Source: Candidatus Nanosynbacter sp. HMT-352 (GTDB lineage Bacteria; Patescibacteriota; Saccharimonadia; Saccharimonadales; Saccharimonadaceae). Taken from it: 64,000 bases of DNA. The first letter of the stretch is position 1; each line of letters starts with the position of its first letter. The stretch is taken from positions 310,001 to 374,000 of the forward strand of contig NZ_CP089290.1 of assembly GCF_022819385.1 (NCBI RefSeq), in the 5' to 3' direction. The notes beneath the pieces are model-generated. The model searched no databases. It had not been told where the DNA came from and saw only the letters and a program-made list of their open reading frames with translations. Of the stretch, positions 1-7,752 are shown piece by piece. A program made the position numbers and the translations under genes.

Positions 1-213
1 TATTATTGGACTTATAGCTACGGAAAGTCATTATTTGGCGGTGTTTCACAAGTTACAATAATCTTATTGCTATTTTCGCTTGTTGTCAGTAAAGCTTATC
101 AGTCTTACAGCAAACACAAAGCTATTCGATTTTCAGACATATCCGCTCCGGTGATTCTTACTATCGGAATTATCTTAGTGATGCTAGTGTTCTTAAATTC
201 TGTAGTAATTTAA
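1..213 (+). CDS. C-terminal fragment of a membrane protein
   Basis: An open frame enters from the left edge and ends at TAA 211-213, giving 70 residues. It has two strongly hydrophobic stretches (about residues 14-29 and 49-70) separated by a short basic, Tyr/Ser-rich loop, so this is the C-terminal two-helix part of an integral membrane protein. The last residues are hydrophobic up to the stop, with no cytoplasmic tail. Its stop overlaps the prmC stop by three bases in convergent orientation. I do not recognise the family from so short a piece. Confidence 0.6.
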   Translation, partial: YYWTYSYGKSLFGGVSQVTIILLLFSLVVSKAYQSYSKHKAIRFSDISAPVILTIGIILVMLVFLNSVVI

Positions 214-1034
214 TCTTGGACACCAGTGAAACGCAGGACTAGGATGTAATTGAGAACTCTCTCTCTTACAAAACCATTTTTCACGGCTTCGTTAATTATT
301 CTATTGTGCTGCTGGGGGTCCGCCTCGATAAATAACAAACCTTCCGAGATGAGACATCGTGGTGCTTGTGAGATCAATTGTAATATCAATTTCAGTCCTT
401 CATCTTCGGCGAAAAGCGCAATACCTGGTTCGTATTGAAGTTCTGGCGACACGTCCCAATTTTTGTCAACGTAAGGCAAATTGGCAAATATATAGTCGAC
501 TGGTTTGAGTTGGCCATTAAGTAATGATTGCTGTTGAATATGGACGTCCGCATTTAAGGCGTTCGCATTTTTTTCTGCAATGTTTAAGGCTGGTTTGCTG
601 ATATCGGATAAAATTACCGACAAGTTGCTCCTCTCTAATTTGGCAGTAATTCCCAGACAGCCAGACCCTGTGCCAACGTCAATTAAAACTTTTTCGGCAA
701 TTTCGCTGGCGGTCAGTTCTAAGAACAGTGAAATTAGATCTTCGGATTCAGGACGGGGAATTAAAACAGATGGAGATACGGTGAATTTACGCCCGTAAAA
801 TTCTTTATAGCCCAGAATGTAGGCGATTGGCACGCGGTCTAATCTTAGGTCTAATCTGGCATTTGCGATATCAAATCTTCTGGGGTCAATTTCTTCGTCC
901 AGGTGAGCGTGTAGGTAAGTACGGTTTTTCCGCAAAGTGTTGGCTAATATTAATTCAGCGTCTAATCTGGCGGACGGGATGTTTGCTATTTTTAAGGATT
1001 TTGCGGCAATTTTTAGCCATTCAGAGATAATCAT
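210..1034 (-). CDS. prmC: Release factor glutamine methyltransferase PrmC (HemK)
   Basis: SAM-dependent enzyme that N5-methylates the glutamine of the GGQ motif of RF1/RF2. The 274 residues have the family layout: an N-terminal helical release-factor-binding domain (about 1-85), then a Rossmann methyltransferase domain with the SAM loop DVGTGSGCLG and the catalytic tetrapeptide in ANLPYVDKNW. The family consensus is NPPY; here it reads NLPY, a tolerated but uncommon change. The substrate gene prfA lies just upstream on the same strand, separated by an oppositely oriented hypothetical. The start is ATG 1034, seven bases after an extended -10, so the mRNA is probably leaderless. Confidence 0.93.
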   Translation of the reverse strand: MIISEWLKIAAKSLKIANIPSARLDAELILANTLRKNRTYLHAHLDEEIDPRRFDIANARLDLRLDRVPIAYILGYKEFYGRKFTVSPSVLIPRPESEDLISLFLELTASEIAEKVLIDVGTGSGCLGITAKLERSNLSVILSDISKPALNIAEKNANALNADVHIQQQSLLNGQLKPVDYIFANLPYVDKNWDVSPELQYEPGIALFAEDEGLKLILQLISQAPRCLISEGLLFIEADPQQHNRIINEAVKNGFVRERVLNYILVLRFTGVQD

Positions 1035-1050
1035 ATAGCTAATTATAACA
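1035..1050 (-). promoter_or_regulatory. prmC extended -10 promoter
   Basis: On the minus strand TGT-TATAAT occupies 1050-1042 and is followed by seven bases and then ATG 1034. There is no ribosome binding site, so transcription should begin at or next to the start codon. Confidence 0.7.
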
Positions 1051-1174
1051 TATATCTATGGAATGTAAAAAGTAAAACGCTTGCAAAAACTGAGAAAAAT
1101 GGTAAAAAGTATTGATAAATCAAGAGAGAGAGTATTATAGGCTTCATATCATTAGCGAAAGAGATGAATATATA

Positions 1175-1759
1175 ATGGAATTGCCAAATAATACGCATAG
1201 TAGTGAAGCCGCAAAACAAATGGAGTTTGCAGAAGGATTTAATCTTGAACTGACGACCGAAGAAAAGTTGCGGGCGGCAAAGGAATTTGATGATCTGGTT
1301 TGGTTGACATTACTTAGATTCGCGGGAGATGCGAAAACTTACGATCATACTGAATCGATGGATCGGGTAAAATCGCAAGTTTTATTAGAAATTCCTCAAA
1401 AAGACGGATCTTATGTATTGGTCAGTGTGGAATCCGCTCTGCTTGATAATGGAGATAAAGAACGATCCATATCAATTATGGAGTGGAATGAGGGAAGTAA
1501 AGAGACGCATGATTATTATATAGAAGATGATCAGGTTTTTAGGTACGATGACAATATTGCTGAGCGGTCGAGAGAGTTAAAGAGAGTACTGCGCCCCGAA
1601 GGTATCATCATAATACGTATGGTTGATAGGTGTAACAATGAAATAGAGAATGATAAATTAGAGCAACAAATGGGGCTGAATCGTCAGCCTGTTGGTGTGG
1701 AAGAGATAGGTAAGTTGGCAGAATTATTGGAGTCTGCTGAGCCGCGTAAGCTGTACTAA
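1175..1759 (+). CDS. Hypothetical acidic protein
   Basis: I do not recognise this protein. The frame is open from TTG 1112, but ATG 1175 is preferred because it is preceded by a purine-rich GAAAGAG about ten bases upstream; it yields 194 residues. The sequence is rich in Glu/Asp/Lys and apparently soluble, with no signal peptide or membrane helix, and the middle has a beta-like pattern ([19 protein letters not shown]). The gene sits alone on the plus strand between prmC and prfA and its stop overlaps the prfA stop convergently. It may be a lineage-specific regulator or accessory protein; nothing visible decides this. Confidence 0.6.
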   Translation: MELPNNTHSSEAAKQMEFAEGFNLELTTEEKLRAAKEFDDLVWLTLLRFAGDAKTYDHTESMDRVKSQVLLEIPQKDGSYVLVSVESALLDNGDKERSISIMEWNEGSKETHDYYIEDDQVFRYDDNIAERSRELKRVLRPEGIIIIRMVDRCNNEIENDKLEQQMGLNRQPVGVEEIGKLAELLESAEPRKLY

Positions 1760-2826
1760 TTACTAGCATTCTGAGCTTTCAGTTCACGCTCATATCTCTG
1801 TAGATTTTCAATCAAATCGTCGATATCCCCGTTCATTGCAGCGGGGATATTGCTGCGGCTGTAGTGGATGCGGTGGTCGGTGATTCGGTCTTGCGGGAAG
1901 TTGTACGTTCGGATTTTTTCCGAGCGGTCGCCAGTTCCAACCAACGAGCGTCGCTCGGCGCTTAATTTGGCGTTTTCCTCGTCAATTTTCATCTGCAGTA
2001 ATCGCGAACGAAGCACGCTCATGGCTTTTTCGCGGTTTTTAATTTGCGATTTTTCGTCTTGGTTTGTAACTATCATTCCAGTCGGCAAGTGGGTGATTCG
2101 CACTGCTGAGTCTGTGGTATTCACGCTCTGTCCGCCGTGTCCGCTGGAGCGGTAAATATCAACTCGCAAATCGTTCGGATTTATTTCAATGTCAGCCTCT
2201 TCTGCTTCTGGCAAAACCGCCACTGTTACGGTTGAAGTGTGGACGCGACCTTGGCTTTCAGTGACTGGAACTCGTTGAACTCGGTGTACGCCACCTTCAA
2301 ACTTCAATTTAGAGTATGGCGCGTCGCCCTTGATCATGAAAATAACTTCTTTATAGCCGCCAGAATCGTTGGCTGATTCGCTAATTAGTTCTACTTTATA
2401 GCCGTTAGATTCGCACCAACGTAGATACATACGATATAGTTCCGCCGCAAACAATGACGCTTCATCGCCACCCGCACCGGCGCGGATTTCCATGATGATA
2501 TTTTTCTCATCGTTGGGGTCTTTCGGGGTAAGTAGGATGAACAATTCTTCTTCTAATTCGGTCAATCGAGCTTCGGTTTCAGTAATTTCAAGCTTCGCCA
2601 GGGCAGCCAGCTCGCCGCCTTCGTTTGCTAACTTTTTGGCTTCTACTAAGTTTTTTTCCAGGTTTTCTCGCTCTTCGCCTTTGGAGATAAGCGTTTCTAA
2701 TTCTGAAAATCGTTTGTTTTTTACCGTAAAATCTGGTGAACTGTAAGCATCAGGTTGCGCTAAAAAATTGCTCAAATCAGCTCGTTCATTTTTCAGAGAA
2801 TCCATATCTAAAGAAATCTTCGCCAT
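1756..2826 (-). CDS. prfA: Peptide chain release factor 1
   Basis: RF1 reads UAA and UAG and triggers peptidyl-tRNA hydrolysis. The 356-residue length is normal. The catalytic loop [17 protein letters not shown] contains the GGQ that PrmC methylates, followed by the conserved THLPTGMIV segment; the [10 protein letters not shown] motif of domain 2 is also intact. ATG 2826 is nine bases from an extended -10 (TGATATAAT, minus strand), again suggesting a leaderless or nearly leaderless transcript. It is divergent from the next gene, whose promoter lies back to back with it. Confidence 0.97.
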   Translation of the reverse strand: MAKISLDMDSLKNERADLSNFLAQPDAYSSPDFTVKNKRFSELETLISKGEERENLEKNLVEAKKLANEGGELAALAKLEITETEARLTELEEELFILLTPKDPNDEKNIIMEIRAGAGGDEASLFAAELYRMYLRWCESNGYKVELISESANDSGGYKEVIFMIKGDAPYSKLKFEGGVHRVQRVPVTESQGRVHTSTVTVAVLPEAEEADIEINPNDLRVDIYRSSGHGGQSVNTTDSAVRITHLPTGMIVTNQDEKSQIKNREKAMSVLRSRLLQMKIDEENAKLSAERRSLVGTGDRSEKIRTYNFPQDRITDHRIHYSRSNIPAAMNGDIDDLIENLQRYERELKAQNASN

Positions 2827-2844
2827 ATCTATAAAATTATATCA
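2827..2844 (-). promoter_or_regulatory. prfA extended -10 promoter
   Basis: TGA-TATAAT on the minus strand at 2844-2836, nine bases before ATG 2826. No Shine-Dalgarno is visible. Confidence 0.65.
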
Positions 2845-2848
2845 TACA

Positions 2849-2877
2849 TTGACAAATGTTTCCTAGTATTGTATTAT
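2849..2877 (+). promoter_or_regulatory. Consensus promoter of the ParB-like hypothetical
   Basis: TTGACA at 2849-2854, a 17-base spacer, and TATTAT at 2872-2877. This is one of the best -35/-10 pairs in the window. Transcription should start near 2884, downstream of ATG 2878, which makes ATG 2887 the likely start. Confidence 0.75.
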
Positions 2878-2886
2878 ATGGTCATA

Positions 2887-3486
2887 ATGAAAGAATGCAA
2901 GGTTGATTCGCGTGATTTGGTTTACGAAAATACTGATAAGTTGGCGCTTTGCGACGTTGGAAAGTCATCTGAACTGGTGCAGTGTATTGAAAGCCTTCCA
3001 GAGGATATCCCAGCAAACGATCCGAGAGTTGATTTGATTGTGAAGAGTTTGTTTGAGATTGACGCTCATCCAATAGCGAAGCCAGTTTCACTACGTGATT
3101 TAAATGAATTAATTAAAGATAATATTGCCAGTGAAACGAAAATATCTATATATGAGGGTGAGTGGCCTGATATGAGAGCGATTTCGGGATCTGATATTCC
3201 GTTGCCGGTTGAATTATTTGTGGCTGCACCGATGATTAAAGATTGGCGAGAAGGGCGAGTGTCGGAATCGAAAGGTGGAAAAAGTAGCCGCGATATTATT
3301 AGACAATACGCAGAAATGGATCCGAAAACTAGTCCTCCAATACGCAGTGTAGATGTTGTCATAGACTCTGACGGCGGAGTATTTTTGACTTTGCAAGGTG
3401 ACGGCGCTCACCGCTTATGTGCCGCAAAGATGCGGGGAGACCATGAAATATTATGTCGCGAGATAAGTATTGTCAGATTGAACTAG
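2887..3486 (+). CDS. Hypothetical protein with ParB/sulfiredoxin-like C-terminal motif
   Basis: Function unknown. The frame is open from TTG 2869, but the promoter -10 box ends at 2877, so ATG 2887 with a leaderless message is the consistent start (199 residues). No signal peptide or membrane segment. Near the C-terminus the segment LQGDGAHRLCAAKMRGDHEI resembles the D-G-x-HR-x-x-A-x-x-x-G signature of ParB/sulfiredoxin-type nucleotide-binding domains, and the preceding strand-rich DVVIDSDGGVFLTL fits that fold. The match is short and could be chance. It is a monocistronic gene with its own consensus promoter and terminator. Confidence 0.6.
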   Translation: MKECKVDSRDLVYENTDKLALCDVGKSSELVQCIESLPEDIPANDPRVDLIVKSLFEIDAHPIAKPVSLRDLNELIKDNIASETKISIYEGEWPDMRAISGSDIPLPVELFVAAPMIKDWREGRVSESKGGKSSRDIIRQYAEMDPKTSPPIRSVDVVIDSDGGVFLTLQGDGAHRLCAAKMRGDHEILCREISIVRLN

Positions 3487-3494
3487 TGTAAAAT

Positions 3495-3525
3495 AAAACC
3501 GCCCAGTGATTTGAGCGGTTTTTGA
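3495..3525. terminator. Bidirectional intrinsic terminator
   Basis: Arms AAACCGC (3496-3502) and GCGGTTT (3515-3521) with a 12-base loop, T-rich on the plus side and A-rich upstream. It can end the ParB-like gene on plus and rpmE2 on minus. Confidence 0.7.
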
Positions 3526-3547
3526 GTTGTCGGACTAATTTGTTAGA

Positions 3548-3892
3548 TTATTTAGTCTTTTTATCTGATTTTGGAGAATCAGTTTTAGCTGCTTTTTTAG
3601 CGTTAGCTTTCTTTGCTTTGTTTGCCAAAGCTGCTTTACGAGCTTCAGCGGCTGCTTGACGAGCCTTAAAGCGATCAACACGACCTTCGGTGTCGATAAT
3701 CTTTTCCTCACCAGTAAAGAATGGGTGTGAAGCTGATGAAATGTGAACCTTAACTAATGGATATTCGTTGCCGTCTTCCCATTTGATGGTTTCGGTTGTT
3801 TGCGCTGTCGACTGAGTCAAGAACGCGAAGCCCGCTTGTTCGTCGCTAAATACGACAGGGCGATAGTTCTGTGGGTGAATACTGCTTTTCAT
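3548..3892 (-). CDS. rpmE2: Ribosomal protein L31 type B with Lys/Ala tail
   Basis: Large-subunit protein L31. The N-terminal 70 or so residues follow the zinc-free type B form ([56 protein letters not shown]). No cysteines are present, so the C+ zinc ribbon is absent. The remaining roughly 45 residues form an Ala/Lys-rich tail of the kind that contacts rRNA. ATG 3892 is nine bases after a TAAAAT -10 with a TTGCAA -35. Confidence 0.93.
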   Translation of the reverse strand: MKSSIHPQNYRPVVFSDEQAGFAFLTQSTAQTTETIKWEDGNEYPLVKVHISSASHPFFTGEEKIIDTEGRVDRFKARQAAAEARKAALANKAKKANAKKAAKTDSPKSDKKTK

Positions 3893-3901
3893 AACCTTGG
3901 T

Positions 3902-3930
3902 ATTTTAACAGAAAACCGCAGGCATTGCAA
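3902..3930 (-). promoter_or_regulatory. rpmE2 promoter
   Basis: On the minus strand TTGCAA (3930-3925), a 17-base spacer, then TAAAAT (3907-3902) preceded by TGT. ATG 3892 follows nine bases later. Confidence 0.7.
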
Positions 3931-3957
3931 TATTTATCGAAAGGGTGTGCGGACATA

Positions 3958-3987
3958 TTGACGTATCTGTAAAAAGTAGCGCATAAT
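3958..3987 (+). promoter_or_regulatory. Promoter of hypothetical at 4026
   Basis: TTGACG 3958-3963, an 18-base spacer, and CATAAT 3982-3987. It lies directly upstream of an in-frame ATG at 3993 and 39 bases from the ATG with a good ribosome site at 4026. Confidence 0.55.
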
Positions 3988-4025
3988 TATAGATGAGATA
4001 CGCTAATTTAAGAGGAGTATGTGTT

Positions 4026-4676
4026 ATGGAAAATGGCTCTTTGATATATGATAAGAGTAAGTGTACTGGCTTGTTGAGCCGTTTAGCGGGAGAAGCTTTT
4101 CGTCGCTCTAAGGAATTGGCAATAGCAAAAGAGTTAGGGGCGATATTAGAAAATCCCGATAAAACCGAATCTTTTGAGCTATATAATTCGGGGGAGTCAG
4201 AGCGTATGCTGGCGCTAGTTGGCGAGGAGTTTGGGATTGGAGTTATGCAGACACCGGGTAAGCCTAAGGAAGTAACTGCAAAATTATTTAATCCGCACGA
4301 AGTAATTCAGGATTCATACAGGGAGATGCCGCTGGACGTTCATACTTCGGTCGTAGCCTTTGACGGATATATAGAAGATGGGGGCCGTTTGGGAGAGAAA
4401 GTCGCATTGTTATTCTTTAAGCTATCGGCAAACGTAACTGGCGAACCAACTCCGCCTATGACCATGGAAGATTTTAGCCGTAAGACTAGTACTTATGGTG
4501 CTGTCGTTTCAGGTAATGGAATTGAATACTTTGAGTTCATTAAGTGCTGCGATATTAAAAGGGTGTCTTCTATAAATTCGCCTCTAGATACTAGTTTAGA
4601 AAAAAAAGAACTTAAAGAGGAATTGGAAAAATTTATTAAGTCTCGTCAAGAGGTAGTTGCTCCTGATGAAGAATAG
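4026..4676 (+). CDS. Hypothetical soluble protein
   Basis: I do not recognise the family. Two starts are possible in the same frame: ATG 3993, five bases after the -10, or ATG 4026, preceded by AGAGGAG at an eight-base spacing. I choose 4026 (216 residues). The protein is acidic, has no membrane segment and ends in a highly charged, probably helical tail (KKELKEELEKFIKSRQ). The core mixes helices and strands with several Pro-rich turns (EPTPPMTMEDF). It sits alone directly before the rpsB leader, and the rpsB -35/-10 begins inside its last codons. Confidence 0.6.
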   Translation: MENGSLIYDKSKCTGLLSRLAGEAFRRSKELAIAKELGAILENPDKTESFELYNSGESERMLALVGEEFGIGVMQTPGKPKEVTAKLFNPHEVIQDSYREMPLDVHTSVVAFDGYIEDGGRLGEKVALLFFKLSANVTGEPTPPMTMEDFSRKTSTYGAVVSGNGIEYFEFIKCCDIKRVSSINSPLDTSLEKKELKEELEKFIKSRQEVVAPDEE

Positions 4677-4685
4677 TGGTATAAT
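4657..4685 (+). promoter_or_regulatory. rpsB-tsf promoter
   Basis: TTGCTC 4657-4662, a 17-base spacer, and TATAAT 4680-4685 preceded by TGG. The -35 is inside the preceding coding sequence. The predicted 5' leader is about 70 bases. Confidence 0.7.
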
Positions 4686-4712
4686 TGCCAAGTAACTAAT
4701 TTTAATGACACA

Positions 4713-4743
4713 ATCCGCTCCACACTCCAAATCGTGGGCGGAT
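4713..4743 (+). promoter_or_regulatory. Hairpin in rpsB leader, candidate S2 autoregulatory element
   Basis: Arms ATCCGCTCCAC (4713-4723) and GTGGGCGGAT (4734-4743) pair over ten base pairs with one bulged T and a ten-base loop. No T-run follows, so it is not a terminator; the ribosome site AAGGAG and ATG 4763 come directly after. Autogenous control of rpsB-tsf by S2 through the leader is known in other bacteria; that this hairpin serves it is inference. Confidence 0.45.
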
Positions 4744-4762
4744 GAGGCAAAAGGAGAAGAGA

Positions 4763-5491
4763 ATGTCTGTCAAGGTAGACATTAAGGCTTTGCTGGAGTC
4801 AGGTGTTCATTTTGGACACAAAACCAGCCGCTGGCACCCAAAGATGGCGCCATATATTCACAGTAAGCGTCAGGATAGTCACATTATTGACTTGACTAAG
4901 ACCGTTGAAGCTTTGGATAAGGCTTTGCCAGAATTGACAAAGATTGCTGCATCAGGTCGCAAGGTTTTGTTCGTTGGCACTAAAAAGCAAGCTAAAGATG
5001 TTGTTCGTGAAGCAGCTGAAAAGATCAACCAGCCATATGTAGTTGAGCGCTGGATTGGTGGTATGTTGACTAACGGTTCAACTATTGCTCAGCAAATTAA
5101 GAAGCTGAAAAATCTTGAAAAGCGAATGGCTTCAGGTGACTTGGAAAAGCGTTACAATAAGCTTGAGGTGCAGCGTTTCCAAGAGGAAATCGACAGCTTG
5201 AATATGAAATATGGCGGCATCAAGGATTTGATGGGCAAGCCAGGCGCTGTTGTTGTGGTTGACGCATTGACCGACGCAAATGCAGTTCGCGAGGCTCAAA
5301 CTTTGGGCGTACCAGTATTTGCAATTGTTGACACCAACGTTAACCCAACAGGAATTGATTACGTAATTCCAGGTAACGACGACGCTGTTAAGGGTATTCA
5401 ATTGCTATTAGATTACTTCACCGCAGCAGTTGCTGAAGGTGCAGGTAGTGTAAAGGCTGAAGAAAAACCAGCTAAAAAAGAGGAGAAATAG
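4763..5491 (+). CDS. rpsB: Ribosomal protein S2
   Basis: Small-subunit protein S2. Starts at ATG 4763 behind AAGGAGAAGAG (the frame extends upstream to 4742 without support). The 242 residues carry the hallmark GVHFGHKTSRWHPKMAPYI near the N-terminus, VLFVGTKKQAKDVV, and VVVDALTDANAVREAQTLGVPVFAIVDTN. The C-terminus is a short Lys/Glu-rich tail. It is followed after one base by tsf, the classical rpsB-tsf pair, but pyrH, which usually follows, is not here. Confidence 0.98.
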   Translation: MSVKVDIKALLESGVHFGHKTSRWHPKMAPYIHSKRQDSHIIDLTKTVEALDKALPELTKIAASGRKVLFVGTKKQAKDVVREAAEKINQPYVVERWIGGMLTNGSTIAQQIKKLKNLEKRMASGDLEKRYNKLEVQRFQEEIDSLNMKYGGIKDLMGKPGAVVVVDALTDANAVREAQTLGVPVFAIVDTNVNPTGIDYVIPGNDDAVKGIQLLLDYFTAAVAEGAGSVKAEEKPAKKEEK

Positions 5492-5492
5492 G

Positions 5493-6089
5493 ATGGGCGT
5501 TTCTGTTGACGATATCAAAAAATTGCGTGAATTGACTGGCGTAGGCTTGACTGACGCTAAAAAAGCTTTGGTTGAAGCTGAGGGCGATTTCGATAAAGCC
5601 TTGGAAGCTATGCGCAAAAAAGGCTTGACAAAAGCTGAAAAGAAGGGTGATCGTGAAGCCCGTGAAGGTTTGATCGAGAGCTACGTTCACTCTGGCCGAA
5701 TTGGCGTTATCGTTGAGGTAAACTGCGAAACCGACTTCGTGGCTCGACTTGACGACTTTAAGACGTTGGCGCACGAAGTTGCTATGCAAATTGCAGCGAT
5801 GAGCCCAAAGTATGTTTCTGAAGCTGACATTCCAGCAGAGGAAATGGAGCGCGTTAAAGCTGAGCTTATGGCGAGCGAATCTTTGGCAAGCAAGCCTGAA
5901 GAAATGCGCGAAAAGATCGTTGAAGGTCAATTGAAGAAGCATTTTGCTGAGCAGGTTCTTATGAGCCAGGCGTACATTTTGGACGACTCTAAGACTGTTG
6001 AGCAACACATTAAGGAAGCGATTGCGAAATTAGGTGAGAACATCGTTATTCGTCAATTCAAGCGAATCGAGCTGGGCGTAAGCGAATAG
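5493..6089 (+). CDS. tsf: Elongation factor Ts, short form
   Basis: Guanine-nucleotide exchange factor for EF-Tu. The N-terminal UBA-like domain (residues 5-50, KKLRELTGVGLTDAKKAL) is followed by the core with the signature EVNCETDFVAR. At 198 residues it is much shorter than the roughly 280-residue E. coli protein and is like the compact forms known in Thermus, which have a reduced core. It has its own ribosome site (GAGGAGAAATAGG) one base downstream of rpsB. Confidence 0.97.
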   Translation: MGVSVDDIKKLRELTGVGLTDAKKALVEAEGDFDKALEAMRKKGLTKAEKKGDREAREGLIESYVHSGRIGVIVEVNCETDFVARLDDFKTLAHEVAMQIAAMSPKYVSEADIPAEEMERVKAELMASESLASKPEEMREKIVEGQLKKHFAEQVLMSQAYILDDSKTVEQHIKEAIAKLGENIVIRQFKRIELGVSE

Positions 6090-6109
6090 ATTTTCACGCA
6101 GAGAAGAAG

Positions 6110-6140
6110 TCGGCCGTAGCGATGCGGTCGATTTTTTATT
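6110..6140 (+). terminator. tsf terminator
   Basis: TCGGCCG (6110-6116) pairs with CGGTCGA (6125-6131), including one G-U pair, and is followed by a T-run. It ends the rpsB-tsf operon. Confidence 0.75.
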
Positions 6141-6164
6141 TTGTCAATATTTACCACAAGTATA

Positions 6165-6193
6165 TTGACAATATTACAAATACGTGCTAGTAT
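6165..6193 (+). promoter_or_regulatory. Promoter of hypothetical at 6247
   Basis: TTGACA 6165-6170, a 17-base spacer, TAGTAT 6188-6193. Expected leader about 45-50 bases. Confidence 0.7.
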
Positions 6194-6246
6194 TAGTACA
6201 TATTAAAAAAGCGGTATATAGCCGTAAAGAAACGAAAAGGAATAAT

Positions 6247-6558
6247 ATGAGCGAAATATTAAGCCAAAATCAAGATCCTTCTCCTGATACAACAACTGAA
6301 TGGAGTGTTTTGGAGGGAGCCTATGACAAAGAGACTGATGTAAATCAGGCCAATCCAGAAACAACTACTGAACAGTTAGACAAAGCTGTGATGGACGTTA
6401 TTGCTGCTAGAGAAGAGCTGTTTAAACTTTCAGAGGAGTCTAGAGAAAATCCAAAGGCCTGGCAGGCTGCTAGAGAGCAATCCGTGGCACTGCAGGCTCT
6501 TATAAAGCATAGGAATAAATTAGCAAAACAAATGGCTAATGAGCGACCTGTAGAGTAA
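6247..6558 (+). CDS. Small hypothetical helical protein
   Basis: Not recognised. ATG 6247 is chosen over the upstream in-frame start at 6184 because the promoter -10 ends at 6193 and AAAAGGAA precedes 6247. The 103 residues begin with a low-complexity Ser/Thr/Asp/Gln region (about 1-40) followed by a continuous helical, coiled-coil-like segment (EQLDKAVMDVIAAREELFKLSEE onward). It has its own promoter and shares a bidirectional terminator with recF. Confidence 0.6.
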   Translation: MSEILSQNQDPSPDTTTEWSVLEGAYDKETDVNQANPETTTEQLDKAVMDVIAAREELFKLSEESRENPKAWQAAREQSVALQALIKHRNKLAKQMANERPVE

Positions 6559-6580
6559 GCAGGGGTCGAGTAGAATAAAT

Positions 6581-6612
6581 AAATCCGCCTTCATGTGAGA
6601 GGGCGGATTTTA
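6581..6612. terminator. Bidirectional terminator shared with recF
   Basis: Perfect nine-base arms AAATCCGCC (6581-6589) and GGCGGATTT (6602-6610). The right arm runs up to the recF stop codon, so it can end both converging transcripts. Confidence 0.8.
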
Positions 6613-7662
6613 TTGTGTGGAAATTATTGAGCAGCCGTCTTTTTGGTGGCGCGCATCTGTCGTGGTGACGATGAATTGGTGATTTTGGATGGTTTCTTGG
6701 AGGAGTTTTTCGCGAGTGGCGTCTAATTCAGAAAAAACGTCGTCCAGTAGAATTAGCGGTCGAGATTGACTGACTTCTGTTTGAAGTTCTAGTTCTAATA
6801 ATTTGAACGCCAGCATAATAGTTCGCATTTCGCCGCGTGAAGCAACTTTAATAGCGGGCTGATCATGGAGGAAAATTGTGAAATCTTCACGGTGTGGGCC
6901 AGCTGAAGTAAAACCGGTTGCTATTTCATATTCGCGGGATTTTCCTAAGCGATTAAGTAGGGCTTGGTCGTAATTTTCCAGAGGTACAATAGCGCCATAT
7001 TCAATGGACAGTTGCGTGTCTTTTCCTGCCAAAGATTCGTATAAATTTTTTATGCGGGGCTCGCTTATCTGGAGAAATTTGGCTCGTTTTTGGGCAATGT
7101 TGGTCGCGTATTGGACAAATTTTATGTCCCAGGCAAACAGGTTGTCGCGCCAAATTGATGAGTCTTCTTGGTGGGATTTTAAGAGCTCGTTGCGCTGTAA
7201 AAGAGTGCGATTGAAAGCTCTTAAATCCGTGTCGTATTTGGGGTCAAGTCGGGCAATTAAGCCATCCAGAAAGTCGCGCCGTCGGGACGGTGAAGAGGAA
7301 ATTAATCTTAGTTCGCTTGGTTCAAACAAAACGACGGGCAAGCGGTTTTTTCTGGTTAAGACCTTTGATTTATTGTCATTGATGATGAATTCTTTGTTGA
7401 TTTTTCCGGAAATTGAATCAAGCTTAATGCGTCGCTCGCCGAAATCGCCCTCCAGATGAACAATTGTTTGTGGGGCATTCAGTGTCATACAATCGCTAAG
7501 GCTGCCCCGAAAACTACTGCCACGTAGCGCTACATAAACCGCCTCGAGCAGATTCGTCTTGCCGGTGCCATTTGGCCCAACGATTACCGTACCAGAATTG
7601 CTAAAAGTCGCTTCGTGTAGATGATAAGACCGGAAATTGTATAGCTTAATCTTAGAAATCAC
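6610..7662 (-). CDS. recF: DNA replication and repair protein RecF
   Basis: SMC-like ATPase that helps RecO/RecR load RecA at gaps. Motifs: the N-terminal KIKLYNFRSYHLHEATFS, Walker A VGPNGTGKTNLLEAV, a signature segment FTSAGPHREDF, and Walker B RPLILLDDVFSELD. The frame is open to 7935, but GTG 7662 is the likely start: it gives 350 residues, the normal size, and lies six bases from an extended -10 (TGCTATAAT, minus strand 7677-7669). It is isolated from dnaN/gyrB, its usual partners; recO is elsewhere in the window. Confidence 0.95.
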   Translation of the reverse strand: MISKIKLYNFRSYHLHEATFSNSGTVIVGPNGTGKTNLLEAVYVALRGSSFRGSLSDCMTLNAPQTIVHLEGDFGERRIKLDSISGKINKEFIINDNKSKVLTRKNRLPVVLFEPSELRLISSSPSRRRDFLDGLIARLDPKYDTDLRAFNRTLLQRNELLKSHQEDSSIWRDNLFAWDIKFVQYATNIAQKRAKFLQISEPRIKNLYESLAGKDTQLSIEYGAIVPLENYDQALLNRLGKSREYEIATGFTSAGPHREDFTIFLHDQPAIKVASRGEMRTIMLAFKLLELELQTEVSQSRPLILLDDVFSELDATREKLLQETIQNHQFIVTTTDARHQKDGCSIISTQ

Positions 7663-7677
7663 TCTGTTATTATAGCA
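7663..7677 (-). promoter_or_regulatory. recF extended -10 promoter deciding the GTG start
   Basis: TGC-TATAAT at 7677-7669 on minus, six bases before GTG 7662. This placement rules out the longer frame starting at 7935. Confidence 0.75.
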
Positions 7678-7719
7678 CGGGGCGTAAGGCAAAATTAGCA
7701 GACAAGACGCTTGAAGTTT

Positions 7720-7748
7720 GATATAATAACGGATAGATAAATTGGAGG
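7720..7748 (+). promoter_or_regulatory. frr operon promoter and ribosome site
   Basis: Extended -10 TGA-TATAAT with TATAAT at 7722-7727, then a GGAGG ribosome site at 7744-7748 in front of ATG 7753. A leadered transcript, in contrast to most first genes in this window. Confidence 0.65.
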
Positions 7749-7752
7749 AAAT

